Source of the DNA: Raffaelea ambrosiae
Lineage: Eukaryota > Ascomycota > Sordariomycetes > Ophiostomatales > Ophiostomataceae
Direction: 5' to 3'
Length of the DNA: 64,000 nucleotides
NCBI GenBank assembly: GCA_002778195.1
Contig: PCDI01000004.1
Span: 3,508,226-3,572,225, forward strand
In this document: positions 46,801-57,372 of the stretch, one piece after another
Layout: the number at the start of each line of letters is the position of its first letter
Position numbering within the stretch: position 1 is the stretch's first letter
Position numbers and translations under genes: made by a program
The notes under the pieces: generated by a model
Seen by the model: only the letters and a program-made list of their open reading frames with translations
Database searches by the model: none
What the model was told of the DNA's origin: nothing

Positions 46801-48385
46801 GTGCGGCGGAACATGTCCATGACGGTGCTCATGCCGGTGACGGGGATGCAGATGTTGCGCAGCAGACGCACAATCTCGCCGAGGTCGTGGGCCGACAGCT
46901 TGCCGTAGGCGGCATCGCGCTTGGCAAACTTGAGCTCCAGCTGCATCTTGGCCACCAGTTCGTAGAGGGCGCCGAGGGACGCGCGCAGGGCCTGGGCCGA
47001 CTTCTGCTCCTTGGTCAGGGGCGGCTTGGCCGGGGTGCGGCGGCGGCCGAAGCACAGCATCCACCACCTACGCTTCTTCTCGCCGTCGCCGTCGTCGTTG
47101 TCCACCGCAGGCCCCAGGCCGCCCACCGCCGTCTCGATGTTGGTCAGCGCGTACATGTCGTCGCGCTCCATGGCACGCAGATAGGCGCCCTGCAGGCTGA
47201 CGCTCTTCCGCAGCAGCCCCAGCACGCCGGCGAACTGCACCATGATGATCTGGCGGCTCGACATGGGGAAGACAAACAGCGACACCCCGGCAGCGAAAGC
47301 AGCCGACGTGAGCATGGCTCTCATCACCTGGCGGATCAGAGTCTCGGACTGGGCCATGGTCATGAGCAAGGGGCCGTAGGTGCAGCCGATGTTGACGAGG
47401 ATGGTGAATATAATGGTGGGCAAGGTGAACTGGGGGTTGCGGGCGCGCATCATGTTGGCCAGCCACATGAGGAACATCAGCCAGATGCCGCAGACAGCTG
47501 ACTGACTGGAGTTGTAAGGCACAACTCTGGTCTCCGCGATCTCGAGGAGCTGCTGCTGCGTCAGGGTTTCGGTGTGCTGGCGGGCCTTGACGCCGCAATA
47601 CATAGCCAGCAGGGTGAAGGCGCCGGCGAAGCAGATGGCCAGGCAGTTGAGAATGCACATCTGGATGAACTTTCCGCGTGGCAGGATAGCCAAGAACATG
47701 ATGCTGATGATCGGAAGGAGGTAACCGAAGTTGGCGTAGATGCCGGAGATGGTCGAGGAATGGTACCAGGCAACGGCGATGGTGGGAGGAAGGGAGCCCC
47801 TGGAGGGTCAGCAACGAAGGACCAGGAGAAGGATGGAGAAGCAGAGACAAAAAGGAGCAAGGCCATGGCGGTGGATTAGGCAAAAAAGGGAAAGAAGAGC
47901 AGGATCAGAAAGGAACAGTGGAATACCAAACAGAAGCAAGACAGAAAATATTCTAAAATAATAAAAAACGGTAAATTTCGCGCATGGCCCCAAGAAGATC
48001 GCAAGGAAATCCCGAGAAGATCCCAAGATCCCATATAATTGTCATATCAGACTTACTTAAACATCAGCTTCACCGTCCGCGGATCCAGCCCAATCTTGGC
48101 CAGCATCCGCGTCACAAACGGCTGCTTCGGCGCCTTCGCTGGCGCGGCCGCAGCCGCGTCGTCGTCTGCGCTTCTGTAACCGCCTTCCTCGTCGGGCACG
48201 GTCCGCTCGTCGATATCGTCGGCCGTCTCGATGGTCCCGATCCGCTGCGCTGCCTGATAAGGGCTGGGGTCGGCGGGACCCGACCGTATTGCGGCCAACG
48301 GCACCGTGTCGTTCGTCTTGGCCGTCGCAATGGCTTCTCCCTCGTCACTGCCGCCGCCTTGCGCAGCGGCTTTTGTGTCCGCCAT
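43802..48385 (-). CDS. ArAE/FUSC-type multi-pass membrane protein (ArAE_2_N, FUSC_2, DUF2421)
   Basis: Three exons on the minus strand (48057-48385, 45656-47799, 43802-45483) give 1,384 residues. The introns are 47800-48056 (GTAAGT..CCAG) and 45484-45655 (GTGAGT..CCAG). The first ~100 residues are charged and cytosolic-looking. KGSLPPTIAVAWY, joined across intron 1, opens the N-terminal six-helix block of the ArAE_2_N type. A second set of helices spans intron 2 (FGLRAAVAVMSIAILCYLEK....LLWALIMTAISLTQ, then GQSIFGFLCRVGGTIIAMTLSYIIWYIVDGHTAGVIVFLW). A long DUF2421-type cytosolic tail with a very acidic/basic coiled stretch follows. Relatives of FUSC proteins export aromatic or fusaric acids in bacteria, and fungal members are mostly uncharacterised. 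Transport is therefore inferred. Exon 2 holds an Asn-Gly repeat, and a GAC repeat abuts the start codon. Confidence 0.9.
45532..45606. repeat. AACGACGAG-type minisatellite inside intron 2 of the FUSC-like gene
   Basis: Variants of GACGAAAA and AACGACGAG repeat through ~75 bp of the 172-bp intron. Confidence 0.85.
46471..46545. repeat. (GTTTCC)n coding repeat in exon 2 of the FUSC-like gene
   Basis: About twelve hexamer units encode alternating Asn and Gly/Glu/Arg on the minus strand, in the cytosolic loop between the two helix sets. Confidence 0.9.
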
Positions 48386-48386
48386 G

Positions 48387-48416
48387 GTCGTCGTCGTCGT
48401 CGTCGTCGTCGTCGTC
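48387..48416 (-). repeat. Ten-unit GAC repeat next to the FUSC-like start codon
   Basis: On the minus strand ten GAC units end one base before the ATG. They are out of frame with the coding sequence and so form part of the 5' leader. Confidence 0.9.
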
Positions 48417-48630
48417 TATGTATTCTCTCTCGCGCTGTTCGGGCGGGGTCTGGCACAAGTACCTCGGCGGCCAGTGCGCACGCACGACCGGCTGCGCCAA
48501 GATAACCCGTCTGTGCTTTGGCAGTCCCGCAGCTCAGTAGCGAGCGTCTGGCAATGCTGGTCACGAACTGACCCCGGTTTTCGATGTTGGACAGTCGCGG
48601 TTCGATTATCGTCAGAGCTGTTGGAAGCCC

Positions 48631-48660
48631 GTTGCAAGCTGTTGCAAGCTGCTGCAAGCT
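48631..48660. repeat. GTTGCAAGCT tandem repeat
   Basis: Three adjacent 10-bp copies lie in the region upstream of the FUSC-like gene; the third has one change. Confidence 0.85.
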
Positions 48661-51600
48661 TGTCGTGGACAGCTACGAAGCCGCCCACAAATGCCTGATT
48701 GGAGCGCCAAGCCGGCACTTGGACCAAGGGTCTGCTCCGATTTGTCGAGATCTGGGGTAATGGCCGAGGTTTGTTTTGTTTGTTGGAGGAGATGTTGTCG
48801 TTACGCGTCTGCCGCCATCGAACGCTCGTCGTCATGAAGAGTCACGCAACCCGACGAAAACAAGCAAACAAACAGAAAAGAAAAAACGAAAACAGAATAC
48901 GGGAAACAAGCGGACACGACCGGACACAAGGTGGCGAACCAGATTGTCCTGGGAGGCTGCAATGGCGTGGATTGGCGAGAGCGGTTGGCAATGGCCCCAA
49001 TAAAAGGTATACAGATCAAGAAACAAAGAAGAAGAGTCCAACAAACGCGAAAACAAGTCGACTCCAGAATCCACCGTTAAAAGGCCAAAATCCTCCCCCC
49101 GCCCCCCCCCAGAAATTCACCACCGGTCAAAGATAACGTGCCAATCGGCGGTGGAGCAGCTGGCGCGATCTGGTGTATTCGCCGCTGATTACACCGTACT
49201 GACCCTGGCTATTCGCATCCTGAAGAGAAAAGAAAATGCGAGGATCTGCGGGACCGAACGAAAATGCCTCAGGAAAAAAATTTACTACGGTGTATGTAAT
49301 AAAGAAACCAGTACGCCATAACCACTAGGCTGCTCCTTCCTTTCCATGCCGCCCCGCTTGTCATCGTCTGTTGCTCGTCTATTTTGCCTTGATGGAGTAC
49401 TTTTGTTTGTGCCTCCTTTGCTCGCCCACCAATCGCACCTTCCTCAATTGCGCCGCCGCGTCCCGCCCGGACATCCAGCTGCCCAGATTCCGTCTCCACT
49501 GAAAGCGCGTCTACTATGTACTAGTTATGTAATTACGAGTGCTCGCACATTTCTTACCGGAACACGGTGTTTCCATCGGCCGACGTCATTGCCCGACCCA
49601 GCTGACTGACACCCCATTATCCAGCAGTCAATATCGACATCGCACCGTATAACTACAAAGTAAACACGGGACTTTGAGGCAACCCCCCCCGCGTTGCTTG
49701 TCCTACTCTTACTCACTTCTAATCACGCTTTGCTTTGTGGTGGTATCCCCATTGTTTCGACTTCCCGGTCAATGATTTGCTGCATTCCAGGCCCCAACAC
49801 AAGAGGTGTACTTGGTCGAAGATAAATCCATCTCATTTGATAGAATATGGCAATTGAAGATCCCGTACATGGCCTGTCAAGGCCCTTATATTCACAGGCC
49901 AAGCGCCCCAGGCTCTTAGAGCCTCTCTAATGGACCCTGCCGTGGCCTTGTTTTTCTACGAGTCGGCAAGTGAAATAGCAAAGCCGATGGGCCAATCACT
50001 GTATAACTCTTACTAGAGCGAGTGTATCTTGCAGACTTGAGATAAGTAGGAGAACAATGTAGGAAACCCATCGGGGAGAATAAAATTGAAAACAAAGAAA
50101 CAAGCAGACAAAGAAACAGAAAGACATGTGAAAAGGGGACTAAAAATAAACATAAAAGCAAACCCGAAAGAGAAAGAGACTAAGTTAGCAGCAATGTTCT
50201 CTTCCACACCTCTTGGCTTTTTTTTATTTCTTTTTACCTCGCTAGCCTTGTATGGTGACGGACAACGGAGGCTCACACGCCGTCCATCTCGTCATTGGCC
50301 TGACCTTTGCGAATCAGCACATGACGAAGTACGGGCAAACCATTTCTCGTCCGGAGTTCTTTTGGGATAGTGCAAACATTGCAGCAGTCAACGCCAAGGT
50401 GATACCAGAGCAGAGCCTCGTTGTGCCAAGCCTTGTGCATTTCCCGCAGTCATATTCGTGCTGACTAATACGGGCAAGTTCTTAGCTGAAGGTGCTTACT
50501 TGCAGGCAGTTTTGCACGGTGATGCAGGTAGCATCACGCCACAGACGACGACTGAACATCTCGAAATCTATGGCACATACTAGGCAGCCGGGCCTGCTTT
50601 TACCATCCACGTGCGGCATGCACAAAATAAACCGACTCAGCCAGTGCGCCGCTCAATCAACCTGGGCGACTCTTTTGCATAGGCGACACCACCCTTTACG
50701 AGTTTTTCCTCATTGTGAACCAATGGAAGCATTGTGCATCTGCCGGGCACTTGGCAGAGTAATACGATACAGGCGTCATATGCCCAAAAGGGGCAAAGCA
50801 TGGAACCATTTTCACAATGGCACCGTCATAGACAGCGCCACAGCAGGCTTGTCATATAATCAAGGCACCAGCGAGACAGTTAACGTTGCATATATAGGGC
50901 CCTCCAGAAAGCCGGAACCAAAAACCAAAGAGAAGAAGAGAAAATATCGGTCGCATGGCTGTGTCTGGGGAAGAGCACAGCCCCCTCTTCCCCAAAAAGG
51001 TCTCTACGTTATTTAGGCGAGAAAAACCAACAGCGACGCTGCCCTCGTCTTTTTCCTTTTCCTTTTTTTTCTTTGTCAACGGTCCTTTTGCCCCTCCTAT
51101 GTGAAATGGATCTTCCTTCCCGAGCCGCCTGTCTGGCGGTTTCCCCTCCGCAACGCTTGTATGTGTCTCCGCAGCCCTGCATTAGTTAGTTGGTCTGGCC
51201 TTTTTTTCTGCTTCGTCTCCCTTGTCTGATTAGAGTTTTATAGCGTGGCACCCTCTTCTTCCCTTATTATCGGCAACAGGGATATTCAATCTTATTCTCT
51301 TTGCGCTGTGCCTCAGAAGTACTTACCCCGAACCAAAGGGGAAGAGATGGGGCGAGGGATGAGGCCGCATTTACAAAGCAGAAACTTCGGTTCCCGAGGT
51401 CTAAGCTCACAAAGTAATGCCAAGAGAGGTTTAATTCCTGGGCGTGGGCAAGCGAGTTTGTCAAGGTGTCGTAAGTAAGAAAGTGGGCAACCGGTCCGTT
51501 CGAATCGGGCGTCCAGTGCGACGCCTTGCGTTTTCGTCCCAATTTGGTTGATCTAAGGTCCATACAGAGGTCCAGGAGCCCCAAAAGAAAAGCGACTGCA

Positions 51601-52092
51601 ACCTTGCCGTCTTACATCTTTGAGGCTGGAAGGCACCGAAGCGCACGACTGCAACCCACATGATGCGTCCTCTTGGCTTTTAGTGAGTCCGGCGGCGGGC
51701 GACTCATTTAACGAGCTGTTAGGCAAAGGAGCCCAAAAAAAGACGGAGGGTCAGGGAAACACACAGGAGAGGAGAACCGTGAGAGATAGAAATTGGGTGG
51801 CATGGGCGCCTATGAATAAAAAGGGGGGGACGGCTCCAGGGAGCCCGGAAGACTGCCTCGGCCAGGTTGTCTTTCCTCTTCTTTTCTTTCATTGCATTTC
51901 TTTCCTTTTTCTCTTTTTTTTTGGCCGTTTGGTTGTAAACGTTGTCCAGTAACTACGATTTGTTGCTTCTAGTCACTCGCTTTCTGCTGTTGACTAACAC
52001 GGCCTTTCTTTGATAATATTTTCAAACTTCTTTTCTATTCAACTGTTTAATTTTTATCTCATAGCATTCAATTTCTGCACCATATCGTCGCC

Positions 52093-52898
52093 ATGCGTTC
52101 TACCAGCGCTCTGGTTGCTGCTTTCGCAGCCTTTGCCAGCTACGGGGTCCTGGCTCAGGATCCCAACTTTGACTCCATCGACCATCCGCTCAAGGACGAG
52201 AAGATCAATGCCGGCCAAACGTACACTATCACCTGGACGCTGCTCAAGCCGGACACGCCCACGGGTCCCGTCACGATCACTCTCATCGGCGGGCAGTCTA
52301 CGCAAGCCCTGAACCCGATCAAAGCTATTGGCCGTACGTTTCTCATCTAAACAAATAAATAAATAAAAAACCATTGTTGTTGCTAATCCCCCTTGTTCTA
52401 GACGTCAACAATGATGCGGGCAAATTCGCCTGGGCCGTCGACGCCAGCCTGGGCAGCGAGACCGTTTACGGTCTCAACATCTCGCTCGATGCCGACTCGA
52501 GCCATTTCCAGTACTCCAACCCGTTCCAAATCGTCGGCGGTGCATCCGCATCCGCGGCCACCAGCACGACGGTGACGGTGACGGCCAACAACACCTCGCC
52601 ACCAGTCGTGACGACGTCCACGTCGACGGCCGTTACCGGCAGCGCGAGTGCCGAAACAACGGCCCCGGTCAGCACCACTTCCGAGCCAGTCACCAGCACG
52701 CTCGCACCTGCCTCCAGCGCTGCCAGAAACGCAACGATTTCTACCTCCGTCTCGGCAACAGCGGCGTCCACGTCAAACACAACTGTGTCCACCTCGACGC
52801 CGACCACGGTCTCCAGTAGCGCAGCCGGCAACTTGCAAGTGTCCGCTATGGCAAGCGCACTGATTTTGGGCCTGGCCGCTATCTGGGGACTGGTGTGA
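52093..52898 (+). CDS. Kre9/Knh-type Ser/Thr-rich GPI-anchored surface protein
   Basis: Two exons, 52093-52333 and 52402-52898, give 245 residues around a 68-bp intron (52334-52401, GTACGT..CTAG). MRSTSALVAAFAAFASYGVLAQ is a signal peptide. Residues ~25-130 form a small beta-sandwich-like domain (INAGQTYTITWTLLKPDTPTGPVTITLIGG....YGLNISLDADSSHFQYSNPFQIVG), matching the Ser-Thr-rich GPI-anchored membrane family related to yeast Kre9/Knh1. About 95 residues of Ser/Thr/Ala follow, a likely O-mannosylated stalk. The C-terminus (SSAAGNLQVSAMASALILGLAAIWGLV) is a GPI signal with Gly or Asn as a possible attachment site. A role in wall beta-glucan organisation is inferred from the family. C/T-rich sequence precedes the gene on its sense strand. 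Confidence 0.9.
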
Positions 52899-53329
52899 AC
52901 CTGAACCTGGCGATTTGGGGGTTTGGCTTCTTTTTTTTCTTTTTATTTCCTATTGCATTTTTAATTCATCCCCGGGGTGTTTCCCGTCATTCTGATTCTG
53001 GCCCAGTCCGATTTGTAGTGCTTATTGTCCAAGGACAAATTAGTTAGAATTTGAAATCCGCAGGCTTGAACTTGGACATAAAAATAAAAGAGAAAAATAT
53101 TGGGTGCAATTAGGAGGCAGTCTGTTAATAGACCCTTTGCGCTCATAATGACATCAAGAGGCTCTTCTGATCTGCATGGTGCTGTACCAGACCGACTGGC
53201 GATCATTGCGAAAACGTAAGATGCACGAGTAAAAAAAAATTTAAGCCCCTCAGAAAGAAGTTCCACTTTCTGCCATGCGGAGAATTTAAAACACCTTCTG
53301 GTCGGTGAAATAAAAAATAAAAAAAGTGC
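52899..53329. other. Intergenic region between the Kre9-like gene and tRNA-His
   Basis: It holds the 3' flank of the Kre9-like gene, with T runs right after the stop, and then AT-rich sequence up to the tRNA terminator. Nothing else is seen. Confidence 0.6.
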
Positions 53330-53337
53330 AAAAAAAA
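53330..53337 (-). terminator. RNA polymerase III terminator of tRNA-His
   Basis: Eight T on the minus strand start three bases after the tRNA 3' end, as expected for Pol III. Confidence 0.85.
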
Positions 53338-53339
53338 TC

Positions 53340-53411
53340 TGGGACCGGCGCGAATCGAACGCGCGTTATTTCGGCCACAACGAAACGTACTCACCACTAT
53401 ACTACGGCCCC
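53340..53411 (-). tRNA. tRNA-His (anticodon GTG), intronless
   Basis: The 72-nt cloverleaf is complete. The acceptor stem GGGGCCG pairs with CGGTCCC with one G-T pair. A short D stem GTA/TAC encloses the usual A-GTGGT-type loop. The anticodon stem TTTCG/CGAAA encloses TTGTGGC with GTG at the anticodon, and a 5-bp T stem GCGCG/CGCGC encloses TTCGATT. The discriminator is A, which in eukaryotic tRNA-His is paired with the G added after transcription. The internal B box GTTCGATTC is intact. It reads His codon CAC, and CAT by wobble. Confidence 0.97.
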
Positions 53412-53962
53412 GGTTATTTGTTTCATTGCAACACTAAAATTGCTTATGAAGTAGCTACGTCTGAGCTCCTCAAGACTAGGCCACACATTGTAAATCGAGC
53501 TGCAACTATGACACAACGACCACAATCAGAATAATTTCCTGTATCCATCTAAAGAATACATAGGTAGTCCTGATGTTGATCTGAATGTGGTCTTCTTGGT
53601 ATCTTTTACTGGCGGACTATGCGTTTTGATTGATCCTGAAAAGTAACTAATGGTCCATGCTTGGTTTGGCGTAACATGCTCTACAGATGAATCTCATATG
53701 GTTACTCCGAGTTGGGACATATAGTGAAGCAAATGTAAATTTTGAACCAGGTGGGACAGCTAACCATGCCCGCTCTGTCTTGTACAAAAGAGATAACTTT
53801 TTTTTGCCAAGGCAAAATAAAGACAGACCATACCCGCCGGCCTTGAAAATTTGGTTTACAACCTATCAAACAAAACAGGGAAGAAATAGGAAAACGCAAC
53901 CTCTTTTATTTAGAAAAGCAGAAAAAAAAAGCCAACAGCCCGTAACAATAAACATCCTCGCT
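53412..53962. other. Intergenic region between tRNA-His and the eIF3c 3' end
   Basis: This AT-rich sequence holds the upstream flank of the tRNA gene and the 3' flank of eIF3c. No further gene is seen. Confidence 0.6.
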
Positions 53963-56715
53963 CTACGCACGCACGGCTGCACCCAGCGCACCGCCAGTGA
54001 ACTGTGTACCACCCGCCTGGCGCTGTGTGTTGCCGCCCGTCCGTGGGCCACCCCGACCACCGCCCCGGCCACCCCGCTGGCCACCCCGGCCACGCCCGCC
54101 CTGTCTCTCGAAAGCATTTGATGTTCCCTGCGTGCGCTGCTCGAGAGTACGCTCGTTGGTCTCGATGAGTGCGCTGGCCTTGTCAGAGAGTGTGAGGGAC
54201 AGGCCCTGGAGCCGGCTAAGCTCAACGCCCTTGCGGAAGATGACGGTCTGGTTGACCTGGTCGAGAGATGCGGAAAGCTCCTCATGGCTGATCATCTTGC
54301 TGATAATGGCCGACACCTTGGCCGAGTCGAGCTCGAACATGGTGCTCAGCGTCCCCACAGCCAGCGTGTCGTAGAATGGCGCGTACGTGAACAGGAATGT
54401 CCGCACACCCTCCTCCTGGATCTGCTTGGCCAGCATGGTCTTGATGCTCTCGGCCTGCGGCATCAGCTCCCAGATCTTGATGCTGTGGATGAAATCAACG
54501 GCCTTCTTCCACTCGCCCGCGGCCAGGGCCTTGGACGCCTGCATCACATGGTCGCGCGTGTTCTCCGGCGGGCCCGTGAAGATCTGGCGCTCGTGGTACT
54601 CGAGCATACGCCGGTAGGTCTTGCTGATAATGCGCTTCTTGATGTCCGGCGACGAGCCCGTCTGCGCCAGCAGCGGGATCTCCAGTAGCATGCTGCACGT
54701 GAGGTACACACACTCCAGCAGCTCAAGGTTGATGTGCATGTGGAATGGCAGCTGGCGCTGCTTCTCGATCCGCTCCTGCTCCGGCGACACCTGGCTGTAC
54801 CGCTGGATCATAACACCTTGAGCCAGAAGCTCCTTCTGCCGGCCGCTGCCGCAAATCTCCTGCAGCGTGTTCTGGGCGTCGTAGACGAGACCCTTGCGGA
54901 ACGCACACAGACCGACCTGGACCAGCGTCCGGTTGTACAGGATCTGCGACTGCACATCGAAGCTGCCGATTGTCTCTTGCAAATGGGACATGAGCATCAT
55001 GTCGCGGGCGCGGTAGTACTCGTCGTGCAGAGCCAGGAAGTAGATCTCGCAGAGCATGGCACGCGCCCGGATGATGCCCTCGCTGTTGGCAAACAGATAG
55101 CTGCACAGGACATTGAGGAGCTCGGCCGGGTCGTCAGTCGTGGACCGTGGGGTGATGGTGGAGTCAACATCTGAAGAAACCGAGTTCCAGCTGTTCTCTT
55201 CCAGAATCTTGACAACTTGGGCAGGCTACAAAGAAAAGGAGACCAGTTAGCATTGCATAAATACGGCAAAATTATTGTGAGCTTGTGGAGAAATAAACCC
55301 CCAGTACATACCTTGAAGTAGATGTGCTCGAGTCTGCGCATGACAATCCGGTTGATGCTCTCCTGGGGCGTCTCTAGGGTCTCGTCTTTCCGGAGCGTTT
55401 CGTAGTACAGCATGCCCTGGAAGATGATGTTGTACAGAGAACCCTCGTCGGAGAGGCGGTCGATGTACTCGGACGTGTGCGGGTCAATATTCTGGAGTGA
55501 CCGGACAAGCTCATCGTCCAGGCGCTCCACGTACGAGACAATGCTGCCGGGAATCTTGATGTACTTCTGGCCCTCCACCAGAGTAGGGGGCTTGTCGTCA
55601 TCCTCCCACTCCTCGGCACCCTCAATGACAATATACTCGCGGTTCTTCTCAAGCGTAGTGAAGAGCAGACCGAGCTCCTGCTCGGCAGCCTTCCAGTGGT
55701 CCAGAGGCATAGAGGTGGCAACACCGGAGCCAAGGTCGAAGCGGGCCGAGACAAGAGCGAGGAGAACGCGGATCTTCTGATACGGGGTGACGGCAATCTT
55801 GTTGAGCTCCTCCATGATCTTGATCTGTTCCTGGCGATCGGTGTTCTTTTTGCCACGAGACTCAATGATGCTGCGGAGGTGCTTGAAGATGCCCTCGGGC
55901 GTGTACTGCTCGGCACGGCCGTGCTTGCCGACCTTGACAAAATCGCCTTCGTCTGCAGCGTCATCGAAGGCGGCAATGTCGGCAATCTTGACCTTCTTGG
56001 CGGTGGTAGGGAGAGGCTGCTCGTCCTCAGACTCCAAAAAGGCTTCCTTGTCGGCCCGGTAGGCGTCGATCTGGGCCTGGTACTCCTTGCTGATCTTGCG
56101 TATGCGCTGCTTCACTGCGTTGAGACCACGAGCGCTGGTCGCGTTCATTTTCTTTATTGACACCTTCTGCATCGAGATTGTCTCGTTCATAAAGTCCTCG
56201 AGATCGGCAACGGCCTTGATGTAGATCTTGGGCGCCTTAAGGCCATCGCGAAGCTTTTCGGCTTGCCGGTTCAGCTTGTCGAATTCTGCACAGAATCAAC
56301 GTTAGCACATGCACCAGAGCCATTCTTGCTGTGGCTGCCACACACCTGTCGCCACAGAGCCCCAGTCATTGATTTTCTGTGCGTTCTCAATCGTGGTGAT
56401 GGTGGTGTCCAGCTCGTCGAAACGCTTGTCCTTTGCGCTCTTCACTCTAGTGGTGCCCTCGTCGCCGCTGTCTTCGCTCTCGGAAGAGGCGTCCACCAAG
56501 AAAGCGTTGGCACCGCGGGGCTTTCCGGTCTCAGATTCGGACCCAGAGTCCGACTCATCGTCATCTTCGTCGGAGTCGTTGGAGTCATCGTCATCGTCGT
56601 CTTCGACGTCGTCGTCCTCCTCTTCCTCCTCCTCTTCGGAGTAGAGCTCCTCCTCGTCGGAGCTGCTCTCGCTGGAGCTATCGTTTCCGTGGAAAAATCT
56701 CGAAGTTGATGCCAT
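53963..56715 (-). CDS. NIP1: Eukaryotic translation initiation factor 3 subunit C
   Basis: Three exons on the minus strand (56346-56715, 55312-56285, 53963-55225) give 868 residues, the usual length. The introns are 56286-56345 (GTGTGT..GCAG) and 55226-55311 (GTATGT..GTAG). The N-terminus (MASTSRFFHGNDSSSESSSDEEE) and its long Asp/Glu/Ser stretch are typical, and bind eIF1/eIF5 in yeast (family knowledge). RVLLALVSARFDLG, RLEHIYFKPAQVVKILEENSWN and ARAMLCEIYFLALHDEYYRARDMMLMSHLQE are strongly conserved eIF3c blocks, the second reading across intron 2. A PCI domain occupies about 640-800, and an RGG-rich tail closes the protein. It is a core eIF3 subunit on the 40S ribosome. It is divergent from PRP8 and shares its promoter region. 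Confidence 0.96.
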
Positions 56716-57372
56716 GTTTTCAGATCCGTGGATATCGGTACAATTCTGATTTGAGTGCGGATGTGGAAAGCGGGTTGGCACTTTTTGTATTGGCTGGAAA
56801 ACGCGAAAATCAGAAAGAGAGGGGAGACGAAAAAAAATCACCGCCCACAACTTCACACAAAGTTTTGGTGGGGTCGCTGGGGCTTCTTTGGAGTGCACGT
56901 GACATTGCTAGTGTGGCTAGACTCACTCTCAGAGTCATGTTGATTACCAATTCTGGTGTAGTGCCAGCACGGCTACTTCACAGTACCATCTGCACAGAAA
57001 GCGGATTGGGTCATGTGACAAACATTACAGGCTGGTATGGAAGACGGGAAAATCTTGCCACTAAAAGATACGCGATCTTGCGTCCATCGAAAACCGTCTC
57101 CAACCTGGTTCTCGGCCGCAACGTGCAATCTCTCATCGCATACGTGCTGTGAGTCAAGCTCGTGTTAGTTGGACCCTTCTGAGTCTACGCGACGCGTCAG
57201 AGTGCCCCAAGAGACCCTGAACCGCCCTGCCGACGACCATCTCGCAGGATCGTGACTGAACAACAACTGCGACTGGTGATACCTCGCTGTCTTCCATCAT
57301 TGGCGAGGTACCGGAGATACCAGACACCGGGAAAGACGTCGCCTCTGAGCTGCGACAGGCCTGGGTGATACG
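56716..57372. promoter_or_regulatory. Shared divergent promoter region of eIF3c and PRP8
   Basis: These 657 bp separate the two start codons. CACGTGAC (56896-56903) is an E-box of the Cbf1/bHLH type. An ATTGG word (CCAAT box on the other strand, 57005-57009) lies beside a second TCATGTGA word at 57011-57018. Placement suggests coordinate control of two housekeeping genes (inferred). No TATA box stands out. Confidence 0.55.

Larger units (their letters stand above)
48386..52092. other. 3.7-kb intergenic region between divergent genes
   Basis: No supported gene is visible. It contains the promoters of the leftward FUSC-like gene and the rightward Kre9-like gene. Small frames (50492-51016 +, 50252-50464 +) show no domain. 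C/T-rich sequence at 51870-51930 on the + strand probably belongs to the Kre9-like promoter. Confidence 0.55.

Noticed and set aside
50252..50464. 70-codon frame with a fairly ordinary amino-acid composition (plus strand)
   Set aside because: It is short, has no flanking exons I can join and no recognisable motif. It could be a gene relic but is not supported.
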